From: CAYTBN01 sp964542165
GTDB taxonomy: Bacteria; Myxococcota_A; UBA796; UBA9615; CAYRNR01
Length of the DNA: 64,000 bases
Direction of reading: 5' to 3'
Assembly (NCBI GenBank): GCA_964542165.1
Contig: CAZITQ010000004.1
Coordinates: 1-64,000 of the forward strand
The first letter of the stretch is position 1. Every line of letters begins with the position of its first letter. The translations under genes were made by a program, and so were the position numbers. The notes beneath the pieces are model-generated. The model was not told where the DNA came from. It was given only the letters and a program-made list of their open reading frames with translations, and searched no databases. Shown in pieces: positions 27,404-36,069 of this stretch.

Positions 27404-28447
27404 ATGGCCCGGCGCAAGAGCGGCAAGGACCCGTTTGCCGAGCTGGAGAAGGACCTGGGCAGCGGCCGCTTCCGGCCCGTGTACCTGCTGTTCGGCAAGG
27501 AGGCCTATCTGGTCCAGCTCTACCGCAAGCGGCTGGAGCAGGGTGTCCTGGCCGGAGGTGTGGGCGGGGCCTTCAACAAGACGCTGCTCTTCGGCGGCAG
27601 GGTGAAGCCCGACGCGGTGACCGAGGCGACCCGGACGCTGCCCATGCTCGGCGGCCAGCGGCTGGTCGTGATCGAGGGGATCGACGACGGGGATCGCAAG
27701 TCTCAGACCGCCCTGGCCGAGGCGCTGGTGGATCTGGTCGAGGCGCGGATCCCCAGCGCCGTGCTGGTGCTGACGTCCACCGGCGTGGACCGCCGCAGGA
27801 AGCTGTACAAGGCGATCCACAAGGTGGGGCTGGCGCTGGAGTGCAAGCCCCTGTGGGACCGCGCGCTGCGGGGCTGGGTGAACGACGAGGCCCGGCGCAT
27901 GGGCAAGGGCATCGACCGCCAGGCGGTGGAGCTGCTGGTGGACATGGTCGGCAACGACCTGGGAAAGCTCCACAACGAGCTACAGAAGCTCGCCCACTAC
28001 GTGGGTGAACGTCCGGGCATCGCCCTGTCGGACGCCGAGGAGGCGGTGGCGGACCTGCTGCTGTCCACCGTCTTCGACCTGACCGACGCCCTGGGCCTGG
28101 CCCGCCTCGACTCCACCCTGCTGGCCCTGCGCAAGCTCAACGAGAGCAAGACCGCCGAGCAGAAGACCATGTGGTTCCTCACCGACCACTTCCGCAAGCT
28201 CCTGCTGGCCCGGGAGGCCACCGACCGGGGCACGGAGCCCGAGCGGGCCTGTCTGGAGGCCGGGATGCGCAAGGGGGCGGTGTGGAAGGTCAAGCGCCAG
28301 CTGCCGGTGCGGACGCAGGATCAGCTCCGCCGGGCGCTGGTGCGCATCGCCGAGACCGACGACGCGCTGCGCCGCAGCCGGGTGCCGGCGCACCTGCTCC
28401 TGGATCGGCTGGCGATGGACCTGTGCGCTGACGTACGCCGACGCTGA
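27404..28447 (+). CDS. holA: DNA polymerase III subunit delta
   Basis: A 347-residue clamp-loader delta subunit. The N-terminal AAA+-like domain has FRPVYLLFGKEAYLVQLYR (no Walker A function, as usual for delta) and the middle has IDRQAVELLVDMVGNDLGKL with NELQKLAHYVG, a strong HolA signature. It opens the beta clamp in the clamp-loading complex. It starts two bases after the repaired lptE stop, so leuS-lptE-holA form one operon, an order found in many proteobacteria. Confidence 0.95.
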   Translation: MARRKSGKDPFAELEKDLGSGRFRPVYLLFGKEAYLVQLYRKRLEQGVLAGGVGGAFNKTLLFGGRVKPDAVTEATRTLPMLGGQRLVVIEGIDDGDRKSQTALAEALVDLVEARIPSAVLVLTSTGVDRRRKLYKAIHKVGLALECKPLWDRALRGWVNDEARRMGKGIDRQAVELLVDMVGNDLGKLHNELQKLAHYVGERPGIALSDAEEAVADLLLSTVFDLTDALGLARLDSTLLALRKLNESKTAEQKTMWFLTDHFRKLLLAREATDRGTEPERACLEAGMRKGAVWKVKRQLPVRTQDQLRRALVRIAETDDALRRSRVPAHLLLDRLAMDLCADVRRR

Positions 28448-28481
28448 GGGGCGCCGGAAGCAGACGTCTGGGGGGAGGGGT

Positions 28482-28748
28482 CTAGCTGGTCTTGGCGTTC
28501 ACGGCGCGGGTCAGGCGGCCGATCTTGCGCGACGCGGTGCGGGCGTGGATCACGCCGTGGCTGCGCGTGGTGTCGATGATCTGGGTCGCCTCGGCCAGCA
28601 GGGTCTGGGCCTTGGGCACGTCCCCCGCGTCGAGGGCGGCGCGAACCTTCTTGATCGCGGTACGCATGTTCGAGCGGAAGTGCACGTTGCGCTGGCGCCG
28701 GACCTCTGCCTGGCGCAGTCGTTTCGAAGCGGACTTGTGATGCGGCAC
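28482..28748 (-). CDS. rpsT: 30S ribosomal protein S20
   Basis: An 88-residue basic protein with the S20 pattern: PHHKSASKRLRQAEVRRQRN at the N-terminus and RSNMRTAIKKVRAAL in the first long helix. It binds 16S rRNA early in 30S assembly. It is transcribed from its own promoter (28792-28820), converging on holA, as is usual next to holA. Confidence 0.97.
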   Translation of the reverse strand: MPHHKSASKRLRQAEVRRQRNVHFRSNMRTAIKKVRAALDAGDVPKAQTLLAEATQIIDTTRSHGVIHARTASRKIGRLTRAVNAKTS

Positions 28749-28791
28749 GTCTCAGTCTCCTCGTGCGGCCCGTGGGCCGAAGGTCCGAGGC

Positions 28792-28820
28792 TATCTACCG
28801 GAGGGACCCCCACGTGTCAA
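28792..28820 (-). promoter_or_regulatory. rpsT promoter
   Basis: On the minus strand, TTGACA (28815-28820), a 17-base spacer and TAGATA (28792-28797) lie about 45 bases before the rpsT start. The -35 is a perfect consensus match. Confidence 0.65.
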
Positions 28821-28894
28821 GACAGAGCGCGCGGAAGCGGGATCGCGTGAGCATTTGGGATTCTCGGTTTCGGCGGTCATCATGAGACGATCGC

Positions 28895-28912
28895 GGCGGA
28901 CATCCGTCCGCC
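28895..28912. other. Hairpin between rpsT and ugd
   Basis: A perfect seven-base stem GGCGGAC/GTCCGCC with loop ATCC. It may act in the ugd leader region or as a bidirectional pause; no T-run follows. Confidence 0.35.
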
Positions 28913-29005
28913 ACGCGGAAGCGGGAAGCGAGTGGGGTGGTACGCCGGGTGGCCTTCCCGGCACGGATTCATTACAATCCGCGCCCCTGTGAGCGAGGTA
29001 GAAGC

Positions 29006-30310
29006 ATGCATGTCTGCGTCATAGGCACTGGCTATGTCGGACTGGTCGTCGGGACCTGTCTGGCGGAGATCGGACACCAGGTCTCCTGCGTCGATATCGA
29101 CGAGCGCAAGGTCGCCATCCTGCGGGACGGCGGCATCCCGATCTACGAACCCGGCCTGGAGGAGATGGTCCGCCGCAACAGCCAGCGGGGGCGGCTGACC
29201 TTCACCACCGAGCTGTCCGAGGGGATGGACGGAGCCAAGGTCGTGTTCATCGCCGTGGGCACCCCGCCCGGGGCCGGCGGCGCCGCCGACCTGAGCATGG
29301 TCCACGCCGTGGCCAAGGGCATTGGCCAGACCATGACCGGCCGCACGGCGGTGGTGATCAAGTCCACGGTCCCGGTGGGGACCGCCGCCCGCGTGCGCGA
29401 GATCGTCCACGAGGTGGCGCAGCACGAGTACGCCATCGTCTCCAATCCCGAGTTCCTGCGGGAGGGGCAGGCGATCCGCGACTTCATGAAGGCCGATCGC
29501 CACGTGGTCGGCACCGATGTCGAGTGGGCCCGGGAGCGCATGGAGTTCCTGTACCGGCCGCTGGTCGAGGAGGGGCGCCCGATCGTCTTCATGGGCAACG
29601 CGTCGGCCGAGATGGTCAAGTACGCCGCCAACGCCTTCCTCGCGACCAAGATCTCGTTCATCAACGAGGTGGCCAACCTCTGCGACCGGATCCACGCCAA
29701 CGTGGACCACGTGCGTCGCGGGATCGGCCTGGACCAGCGCATCGGCAACCAGTTCCTCAACCCCGGCATCGGGTACGGCGGATCGTGCTTCCCCAAGGAC
29801 GTGCGCGCGATGGTCGACATGGGCCGCCAGTGCACCTACCCGATGCGCATCCTCGAGGCGGTGGAGTCGGTCAACAACGAACAGAAGAACCTGCTGGCGA
29901 GCCTGATGGCCAAGCACTACGACAACGGCTTCGCCGGTCGGCGGATCGCGGTCTGGGGGACGTCGTTCAAGCCCCAGACCGACGACATGCGCGAGGCGCC
30001 GTCGATCATCGTGGTGGGTCGGCTGCTGGAGCGCGGCGCGGTGGTCTCGGTGTACGACCCCGAGGCCCTGTCCAACATGCAAAAGGTCTTCGGCGACCGC
30101 ATCGAGTACGCCGAGGACATGTACGACGTGCTGGACGGCGCCCAGGCGCTGGCGATCTGCACCGAGTGGAACGAGTTCCAGCGCCCGGACTTCGCCGAGG
30201 TCAAGCGCAGGATGGCCGACGACGCGGCGATCTTCGACGGCCGCAACATCTACGATCCCTCCATCCCCCGGGACCACGGGTTCACGTACTACAGCATCGG
30301 CCGGCGCTGA
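29006..30310 (+). CDS. ugd: UDP-glucose 6-dehydrogenase
   Basis: A 434-residue enzyme that oxidises UDP-glucose to UDP-glucuronate for polysaccharide precursors. Motifs: VCVIGTGYVGLVVGTCLAE (NAD-binding), IYEPGLEEMV, AVGTPPGAGGAADLSMV and PGIGYGGSCFPKDVRAM with the catalytic Cys. The family's C-terminal domain (VWGTSFKPQTDDMREAPS) is complete. The start is ATG 29006, with a GAGG site eight bases before. A TACAAT -10 box lies at 28973-28978. UDP-glucuronate would feed capsule or exopolysaccharide; no glycan cluster adjoins. Confidence 0.97.
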   Translation: MHVCVIGTGYVGLVVGTCLAEIGHQVSCVDIDERKVAILRDGGIPIYEPGLEEMVRRNSQRGRLTFTTELSEGMDGAKVVFIAVGTPPGAGGAADLSMVHAVAKGIGQTMTGRTAVVIKSTVPVGTAARVREIVHEVAQHEYAIVSNPEFLREGQAIRDFMKADRHVVGTDVEWARERMEFLYRPLVEEGRPIVFMGNASAEMVKYAANAFLATKISFINEVANLCDRIHANVDHVRRGIGLDQRIGNQFLNPGIGYGGSCFPKDVRAMVDMGRQCTYPMRILEAVESVNNEQKNLLASLMAKHYDNGFAGRRIAVWGTSFKPQTDDMREAPSIIVVGRLLERGAVVSVYDPEALSNMQKVFGDRIEYAEDMYDVLDGAQALAICTEWNEFQRPDFAEVKRRMADDAAIFDGRNIYDPSIPRDHGFTYYSIGRR

Positions 30311-30490
30311 CGCTTCCGCCCGCCCGCCCCCCGGAGAGGGTGGCCGGGAGGGGTGGGGCTGTTGCCGGCTTGAACACCGCCCTCAACCGATCCCGTTCGT
30401 GAGCCCTTCCCCGAACCCCCCTCATCGTCTATAACCGGCCCGGTGCGCCTGTCGCCTCTCGACGGGATGTCGCCGCGACGGGGTGCAACG

Positions 30491-31045
30491 ATGAGTGAAC
30501 GCGCGGTCATGGACCACCTCGCGGTCAGTCGCGCCATCCGGCGCATGGCCAGCGAGATCGCCGAACAACCACCCGACACCCAGGATCTGGCCCTGGTGGG
30601 AATCCACACCGGTGGGGTGCCCCTGGCCGAGCGCCTGGCCCGGGCCATCGAACGTCAGGAGGGCATCCGCCCGCCGGTGGGCAAGATGGACATCACCCTG
30701 TACCGGGATGACATCTATACCGGCCTGGAGCGCCCGGAGCTGGGCCCGACCACGCTGCCCTTCGACGTGAGCGGCGCCCGGATCGTCCTGGTGGACGATG
30801 TCCTGTTCACGGGCCGCACGGTTCGCGCGGCCCTGGACCAGCTGTGGGACTTCGGCCGCCCCAAGGCCATCTGGCTGGCGGTCCTCGTCGACCGGGGTCA
30901 CCGCGAGCTGCCCATCGCGGCGCAGTACGTCGGGAGGAGGGTGGACACCCGCCTCGAGGACCGGGTGCTGGTCTCGGTGGCCGACGACGGGCCGCTTCCC
31001 CAGGATCGGGTGGTGGTGATCTCCGACGAGGGGGAGTCCCGATGA
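30491..31045 (+). CDS. pyrR: PyrR-type uracil phosphoribosyltransferase/regulator
   Basis: A 184-residue protein with the PyrR pattern: VGIHTGGVPLAERLA, DITLYRDDIY and the PRPP motif VLVDDVLFTGRTVRAALD. PyrR binds pyr leader RNA and can also make UMP from uracil. I see no clear anti-terminator leader. A TATAAC -10-like box sits at 30430-30435. ATG 30491 is chosen by homology; the ribosome site is weak. It overlaps pyrB (ATGA), so both are co-translated. Confidence 0.93.
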   Translation: MSERAVMDHLAVSRAIRRMASEIAEQPPDTQDLALVGIHTGGVPLAERLARAIERQEGIRPPVGKMDITLYRDDIYTGLERPELGPTTLPFDVSGARIVLVDDVLFTGRTVRAALDQLWDFGRPKAIWLAVLVDRGHRELPIAAQYVGRRVDTRLEDRVLVSVADDGPLPQDRVVVISDEGESR

Positions 31046-32028
31046 TGGCGCCCGGCAGCCCGATCCCCGATCTCGAGGGTGGATTCCGCCGCAAGGACCT
31101 GCTGGGGCTGGCCGAACTGAGCCGGGAGGAGATCCTCCACGTGCTCCACACGGCGGCCCGGTTCAAGGAGATCAGCGAGCGCGAGATCAAGAAGGTGCCC
31201 ACCCTGCGCGGGCGGACCGTGGTCCACCTCTTCATGGAGCCTTCCACGCGCACCAAGACCAGCTTCGACGTGGCGGCCAAGCGGCTGTCCGCCGACACCT
31301 TCGCCGTGGGGGGGAGCTCGTCGGCGACCGTCAAGGGCGAGACCCTGATCGACACGGCCCGCAACGTCGAGGCGATGCGGCCGGACATCCTGATCATCCG
31401 CCACCGGCACCCGGGCTCCGCGGCCCTGCTGGCACGGCTCCTGCGCTCGTCGGTGATCAACGCCGGGGACGGCTCCCACGAGCACCCGACCCAGGCGTTG
31501 CTCGACATGATGACGATCCGCGACCGTCTGGGCTCCCTGGAGGGGCGCACGGTCACCATCGTCGGCGACATCGCCCACTCCCGGGTGATCCGGTCCAACC
31601 TCCACGGCCTGCGCAAGCTGGGTGCCCAGGTGCGGGTCTGCGGACCGCCGACGATGCTCCCACCGGGGATCGAGCGGCTGGGCTGCACCGCGTACGAGGA
31701 CCTGAAGGAGGCCATCGACGGCGTCGACGTGGTGATGATGCTGCGGATCCAGATGGAGCGCCTGGGCCGCAAGGGCCAGCTGCTGCCGTCGGAGCGTGAA
31801 TACGCCAACCGCTGGGGGCTCACGCTGGACTCCATGCGCTACGCCAGGGACGACGTCCTCGTCATGCACCCCGGACCGATCAACCGGGGCGTCGAGATGG
31901 CGCCGGAGGTGGCCGACGGGCCCTGGTCGATCATCCTGGACCAGGTGACCAACGGCGTGGCCGTGCGGATGGCCGTCATGTACCTGCTCGCACCGAACGG
32001 AGGCAGCCATGCGCGGAACGATTCTTGA
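31042..32028 (+). CDS. pyrB: Aspartate carbamoyltransferase, catalytic chain
   Basis: A 328-residue ATCase with FMEPSTRTKTSFDVAAKR (carbamoyl phosphate site), HEHPTQALLDMMTI and DVLVMHPGPINRGVEM. It makes carbamoyl aspartate in UMP synthesis. The start is ATG 31042, with GGGGAG seven bases upstream and overlap with pyrR. Its 3' end overlaps pyrC by 20 bases. No pyrI gene is present, so it is probably the PyrB-PyrC class. Confidence 0.97.
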   Translation: MMAPGSPIPDLEGGFRRKDLLGLAELSREEILHVLHTAARFKEISEREIKKVPTLRGRTVVHLFMEPSTRTKTSFDVAAKRLSADTFAVGGSSSATVKGETLIDTARNVEAMRPDILIIRHRHPGSAALLARLLRSSVINAGDGSHEHPTQALLDMMTIRDRLGSLEGRTVTIVGDIAHSRVIRSNLHGLRKLGAQVRVCGPPTMLPPGIERLGCTAYEDLKEAIDGVDVVMMLRIQMERLGRKGQLLPSEREYANRWGLTLDSMRYARDDVLVMHPGPINRGVEMAPEVADGPWSIILDQVTNGVAVRMAVMYLLAPNGGSHARNDS

Positions 32029-33301
32029 GGGCGGCAGGATCCTGGATCCGGGGGCGAACCTGGACATCGTCGGCGACCTGGTCATCGGGGGCGACGGCCG
32101 CGTCGAGTCCGTGGGGTCCGCCGGGGACACCTCCCGGCCCGCCGAGACCGATCTGGAGCGGATCGACGCCTCGGGCCGGCTGGTGCTTCCGGGGTTCGTG
32201 GACCTCCACGTGCACCTGCGGGAGCCCGGCCACGAGTACAAGGAGACCATCGCCACCGGGTCCGCGGCGGCGGTGGCCGGGGGCTTCACCACCATCTGCT
32301 GCATGCCCAATACGTGTCCGGCCAACGACACCCCCTCCATCACCCGGGACATCCTGGACAAGGCCGCGAAGGCGGGGCTGTGTCGCGTGAGGCCGGTGGG
32401 CGCGATCTCCAAGGGGCGCGAGGGCCGCGAGCTGGCCGAGATGGGCGAGCTCCTGGACGCGGGGGCGGTGGCGTTCTCCGACGACGGCGACGCCGTGGCC
32501 GACGCCGGGCTGATGCGGCACGCCCTGGAGTACGCCCGGCACCTGGGCGTGCCCCTGTCGGTCCACGAGGAGGATCCGGACCTGGTCGAGGGCGGAGTGA
32601 TGCACGAGGGCCACGTGAGCACCGAGCTCGGGCTCCGGGGCCGCCCGGCCTCGTCCGAGGACGTGCTGGTGGCCCGGGACCTGCTGCTGGCCGAGGCCAC
32701 CGGCGGACATCTCCACGTGGGCCACGTGTCGTCGGCGGGCACCGTCGAGCTGATCCGCGAGGCCCGGGCGCGCGGGGTGCGGGTCACCGGCGAGGTCACA
32801 CCCCATCACCTGGTGCTGCAGCACGAGTCGCTGCGCGGCTACGACACCCACCTCAAGGTCAATCCGCCCCTGCGGGGGGAGGAGGACCGCCAGGCGCTTC
32901 TCGCCGGGCTCCGGGACGGCACCCTGGACGCCGTGGCCACCGACCACGCCCCCCACTCCCGGGTGGAGAAGGACGTGGAATTCGACCTGGCAGCCCCGGG
33001 CATGGTCGGGCTGGAGACGGCGCTCGGTCTGATGCTCAAGCTCGTCGAGGACCGGGACATGACCCTGGAGCTCGCGGTCGCCGCGCTCACCCACCGTGCG
33101 GCGGCCTGTTTCGGCCTGGAGGCCGGGACCCTCGCCGTGGGCGCGGTGGCGGACCTGACCGTGGTCGATCCCGAGGCGCGGGTGACGGTGGATCCCGCCA
33201 CCTTCCGCTCCCGGTCCCGCAATACCCCCTTCGCCGGCTGGGAGCTCCCGGGGCGGGTGACTCGCACCCTGCTCGGTGGCAAGACCGTGTTCCGGGCGTA
33301 G
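32009..33301 (+). CDS. pyrC: Dihydroorotase
   Basis: A 430-residue type I dihydroorotase with metal ligands in LPGFVDLHVHLREPGHEYKE, ATDHAPHSRVEKDV and HVGHVSSAG; the catalytic Asp lies in the ATDHAP segment. It closes carbamoyl aspartate to dihydroorotate. ATG 32009 lies inside the end of pyrB, with GGAGGC-like bases upstream, so the three pyr genes make a tight operon. Type I enzymes often form a complex with PyrB. Confidence 0.96.
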   Translation: MRGTILEGGRILDPGANLDIVGDLVIGGDGRVESVGSAGDTSRPAETDLERIDASGRLVLPGFVDLHVHLREPGHEYKETIATGSAAAVAGGFTTICCMPNTCPANDTPSITRDILDKAAKAGLCRVRPVGAISKGREGRELAEMGELLDAGAVAFSDDGDAVADAGLMRHALEYARHLGVPLSVHEEDPDLVEGGVMHEGHVSTELGLRGRPASSEDVLVARDLLLAEATGGHLHVGHVSSAGTVELIREARARGVRVTGEVTPHHLVLQHESLRGYDTHLKVNPPLRGEEDRQALLAGLRDGTLDAVATDHAPHSRVEKDVEFDLAAPGMVGLETALGLMLKLVEDRDMTLELAVAALTHRAAACFGLEAGTLAVGAVADLTVVDPEARVTVDPATFRSRSRNTPFAGWELPGRVTRTLLGGKTVFRA

Positions 33302-33308
33302 ATGAGGC

Positions 33309-33337
33309 TTGATCCCGCCTCGCTGCCTGAGTAAGCT
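33309..33337 (+). promoter_or_regulatory. greA promoter
   Basis: TTGATC (33309-33314), a 17-base spacer and TAAGCT (33332-33337), starting right after the pyrC stop and 31 bases before greA. This suggests greA-recG can be expressed apart from the pyr operon. Confidence 0.6.
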
Positions 33338-33367
33338 GCCCGCCGCGCTGCGGCGCAGGAGAGCTCC

Positions 33368-33844
33368 ATGACAGCACGTGTTCCGATCACCCCGGAAGGG
33401 GCCGACAAGCTGCGCCAAGAGTTGCGCAACCTCAAGGGTCCCTGGCGGATGCAGAACATCCAGGATATCGAGACCGCCCGCGCCCACGGCGACATCAGCG
33501 AGAACGCGGAGTTCGAGGCGGCCAAGGACCGCCAGGCCTACATCGAAGGCCGCATCAAGCAGATCGAGGGCAAGCTCGCGGCCGCCGACATCATCGACCC
33601 GTCCAAGCTCAGCGGGGACCGGGTGTTGTTCGGCGCGACCGTCACCGTCGAGGACATCGACACCGGGGACGAGCTGACCTACCAGATCGTGGGCGAGGAC
33701 GAGTCGGACGTGAAGACCGGCAAGGTCTCGGTCAAGTCTCCCATCGCCCGCGCCCTCATCGGCAAGGAAGAGGGGGACACGGCCGCCGTGAACACCCCCG
33801 GCGGCCTCCGCGAGCTCGACATCGTCAGCGTGGAGTTCAAGTAA
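33368..33844 (+). CDS. greA: Transcription elongation factor GreA
   Basis: A 158-residue Gre factor. The N-terminal coiled coil has ARAHGDISENAEFEAAKDRQ, where the acidic tip (Asp/Glu) stimulates RNA cleavage by backtracked polymerase. The C-terminal domain (YQIVGEDESDVKTGKVSV, SPIARALIGK) is complete. It has its own promoter and a good GGAGAGC-type site. recG follows after 38 bases. Confidence 0.97.
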   Translation: MTARVPITPEGADKLRQELRNLKGPWRMQNIQDIETARAHGDISENAEFEAAKDRQAYIEGRIKQIEGKLAAADIIDPSKLSGDRVLFGATVTVEDIDTGDELTYQIVGEDESDVKTGKVSVKSPIARALIGKEEGDTAAVNTPGGLRELDIVSVEFK

Positions 33845-33882
33845 CTCCCGCCGCGCCCCGCGCGTCCGGCTGCGAATCCCCG

Positions 33883-35979
33883 GTGGTGGCAAGCAAGAAC
33901 GCCCGCGGAACCCGGCCCGGCGGGCCCCATCCCGACGACGAGGTGACCTCCATCAAGGGCCTCGGTCCCAAGGCGGCCGAGCGCCTGGCCCGGATGGGGG
34001 TCGGCCGGGTCGTCGACCTGCTCTATCTGCTTCCCCGCACCTATCGCGATCGCCGCATCGTCACCCCCATCGCCCTCATCCCCCGCGACGACGAGGTCGT
34101 GGTGGAGGGCGACATCGTCGGCGTGCGCGTTCGTCGCGGCCGTATCGGACGCATCCTCGAGCTGAAGGTGGCCGACGAGAGCGGGACCTGCGCGGCCCTG
34201 TGGTTCCGCGCTCCGGTGTTCCTGGCCAAGAAGTTCAGGCCGGGGATGACGGTGCGGATGGCCGGGCAGGTCGAGCCCGACCGGAAGGTGCCCACCTTCT
34301 ACCACCCCGAGGTGGACGAGACCGGGGAGGGGGCCCGGATCGTACCGGTGTACGGCACCACCGAAGGGGTGAGCCCGCGCCAGGTCGCCGGCTGGGTGAA
34401 CAAGGCGCTGGACGCCGCCGTGGACCAGGTGCCCGACCGGGTGCCGGGTGAGGTGCGCCGGCGGCTGGGGCTGCCGCGGCAGGCCCGGGCGCTCATGGAG
34501 CTCCACCGGCCGTCCCCGGATGCGGACATCGACGACCTGCTCGACGCCACGTCCGACGCCCACCGGGCCCTGCTGTTCCACGAGTTGTTCGGCATGCAGC
34601 TGGCCCTCGCCCTGCGTCGCCGATCGATCAAGACCGCGACGGCGGTGGACGTGGGCTCCTCCCGGGTGCTGGTGGATCGCGCCATCGGTGAGCTGCCGTT
34701 CCAGCTCACCGGCGCCCAGGCCCGTGCGGTGGACGAGATCCTGGCGGACGTGACCAGCGGGCGTCCCACCTGCCGCATGCTCCAGGGCGATGTGGGTTGC
34801 GGCAAGACCGTGGTGGCGATGCTCGCCGCCCTGCCGGTGCTCGAGGCGGGGCACCAGGTCGCGTTCATGGTGCCCACCGAGGTCCTGGCCGACCAGCACA
34901 TGCGCTCGGCCGAGGCGATCTTCGGTCCCCTGGGATTCCAGTCGACCTTCCTCGGAGGATCCCTGCGTGCGCGGGCTCGCAGGGACGCCGAGGAACGGAT
35001 CGCCATGGGTACGTCACAGGTCGTGATCGGTACCCAGGCCCTGTTCCAGCAGACCCTCGCGTTCGCCGATCTCGGGCTGGCGGTGGTGGACGAACAGCAC
35101 CGCTTCGGGGTCCAGCAGCGGGCCGATCTGGCGGGCAAGGGGGCCTACCCCCACGTGCTGGCGATGACCGCCACACCCATCCCGCGCTCCCTGGCCATGG
35201 CCCTGTACGGCGATCTGGATCTCACGGTGATCGACGAACTGCCGCCCCGCGGCGAGGTGACCACCGAGCTGGTGGGGGAGGGGGATCGGGACCGGGTCTA
35301 CGCCCGTGTGCGCGCGGCGGTGGAGCGGGGAGAGCGGGTCTTCGTGGTCCACGCCCTGGTGGAGTCCAGCGACAAGCTCGACGAGGTACGGGACGCCGTG
35401 AGCATGTCCACGGCCCTGGCGGAGGGGCCCCTGCGGGGGCTGCGCGTCGGCCTGCTCCACGGTCGCATGGATCCCATGGACAAAGAAGCCGTCGTGGACC
35501 AGTTCCGCCGCGGTGAGATCCAGGTGCTGGCCACCACCACCGTGGTCGAGGTGGGGATCGACGTGCCCGAGGCCTCTGTGATGGTGATCGAGGACGCCGA
35601 CCGATTCGGACTGGCCCAGCTGCACCAGCTGCGGGGCCGCATCGGCCGCAGCGAACGTCCCGGGCGCTGCTTCCTGTTCTGCCGACGCGGGGGCGCCCAT
35701 CCGCGACTGTCGATCCTCGCCCGCTCCCGGGACGGCTTCGCCATCGCCGAGGCCGACCTGCGGCACCGGGGCCCCGGCGATCTGCTGGGGACGCTCCAGG
35801 CCGGGCGACCCGGCTTCGCGATCCCCACCACCGCACGCTTCAGCCAGATCCTGGCCGACGCCCAGCGCGAAGCCTTCGCCCTGGCCCGCCGGGCGGACTT
35901 CGACACGGCGGACGAGTTCGAGCCCCTCCGGACCCTGGTCCGGGAGCGGTGGGGCAAGAGCTTCCGTCTACTGGCGTAG
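33883..35979 (+). CDS. recG: ATP-dependent DNA helicase RecG
   Basis: A 698-residue SF2 helicase that reverses stalled forks and branch-migrates Holliday junctions. Helicase motifs: GDVGCGKTVVAMLA (I), MVPTEVLADQH (Ia), VVDEQHRFGVQQR (II, DEQH), MTATPIPRSLAMALYGDLDL (III), and TTTVVEVGIDVPEASVMVIE with LHQLRGRIGR (V and VI). The N-terminal wedge (about 20-190) begins with a helix-hairpin-helix-like SIKGLGPKAAERLARMGV. Two GTG codons in tandem are possible starts. Confidence 0.97.
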   Translation: MVASKNARGTRPGGPHPDDEVTSIKGLGPKAAERLARMGVGRVVDLLYLLPRTYRDRRIVTPIALIPRDDEVVVEGDIVGVRVRRGRIGRILELKVADESGTCAALWFRAPVFLAKKFRPGMTVRMAGQVEPDRKVPTFYHPEVDETGEGARIVPVYGTTEGVSPRQVAGWVNKALDAAVDQVPDRVPGEVRRRLGLPRQARALMELHRPSPDADIDDLLDATSDAHRALLFHELFGMQLALALRRRSIKTATAVDVGSSRVLVDRAIGELPFQLTGAQARAVDEILADVTSGRPTCRMLQGDVGCGKTVVAMLAALPVLEAGHQVAFMVPTEVLADQHMRSAEAIFGPLGFQSTFLGGSLRARARRDAEERIAMGTSQVVIGTQALFQQTLAFADLGLAVVDEQHRFGVQQRADLAGKGAYPHVLAMTATPIPRSLAMALYGDLDLTVIDELPPRGEVTTELVGEGDRDRVYARVRAAVERGERVFVVHALVESSDKLDEVRDAVSMSTALAEGPLRGLRVGLLHGRMDPMDKEAVVDQFRRGEIQVLATTTVVEVGIDVPEASVMVIEDADRFGLAQLHQLRGRIGRSERPGRCFLFCRRGGAHPRLSILARSRDGFAIAEADLRHRGPGDLLGTLQAGRPGFAIPTTARFSQILADAQREAFALARRADFDTADEFEPLRTLVRERWGKSFRLLA

Positions 35980-36019
35980 GGAAGTAGGCGTCAGGCGCCT
36001 GAGGCCCGTTGCCCAGTGC

Positions 36020-36039
36020 CCCGGAACCGAAGTTCCGGG
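36020..36039. terminator. Terminator-like hairpin between recG and the FG-GAP lipoprotein
   Basis: A perfect eight-base stem CCCGGAAC/GTTCCGGG with a CGAA tetraloop lies between two converging genes, so it could end transcription from both sides. TCCGGGACAC follows at 36034-36043 and again at 36061-36070. Confidence 0.55.
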
Positions 36040-36069
36040 ACACCCACAACGGCCTTCAGCTCCGGGACA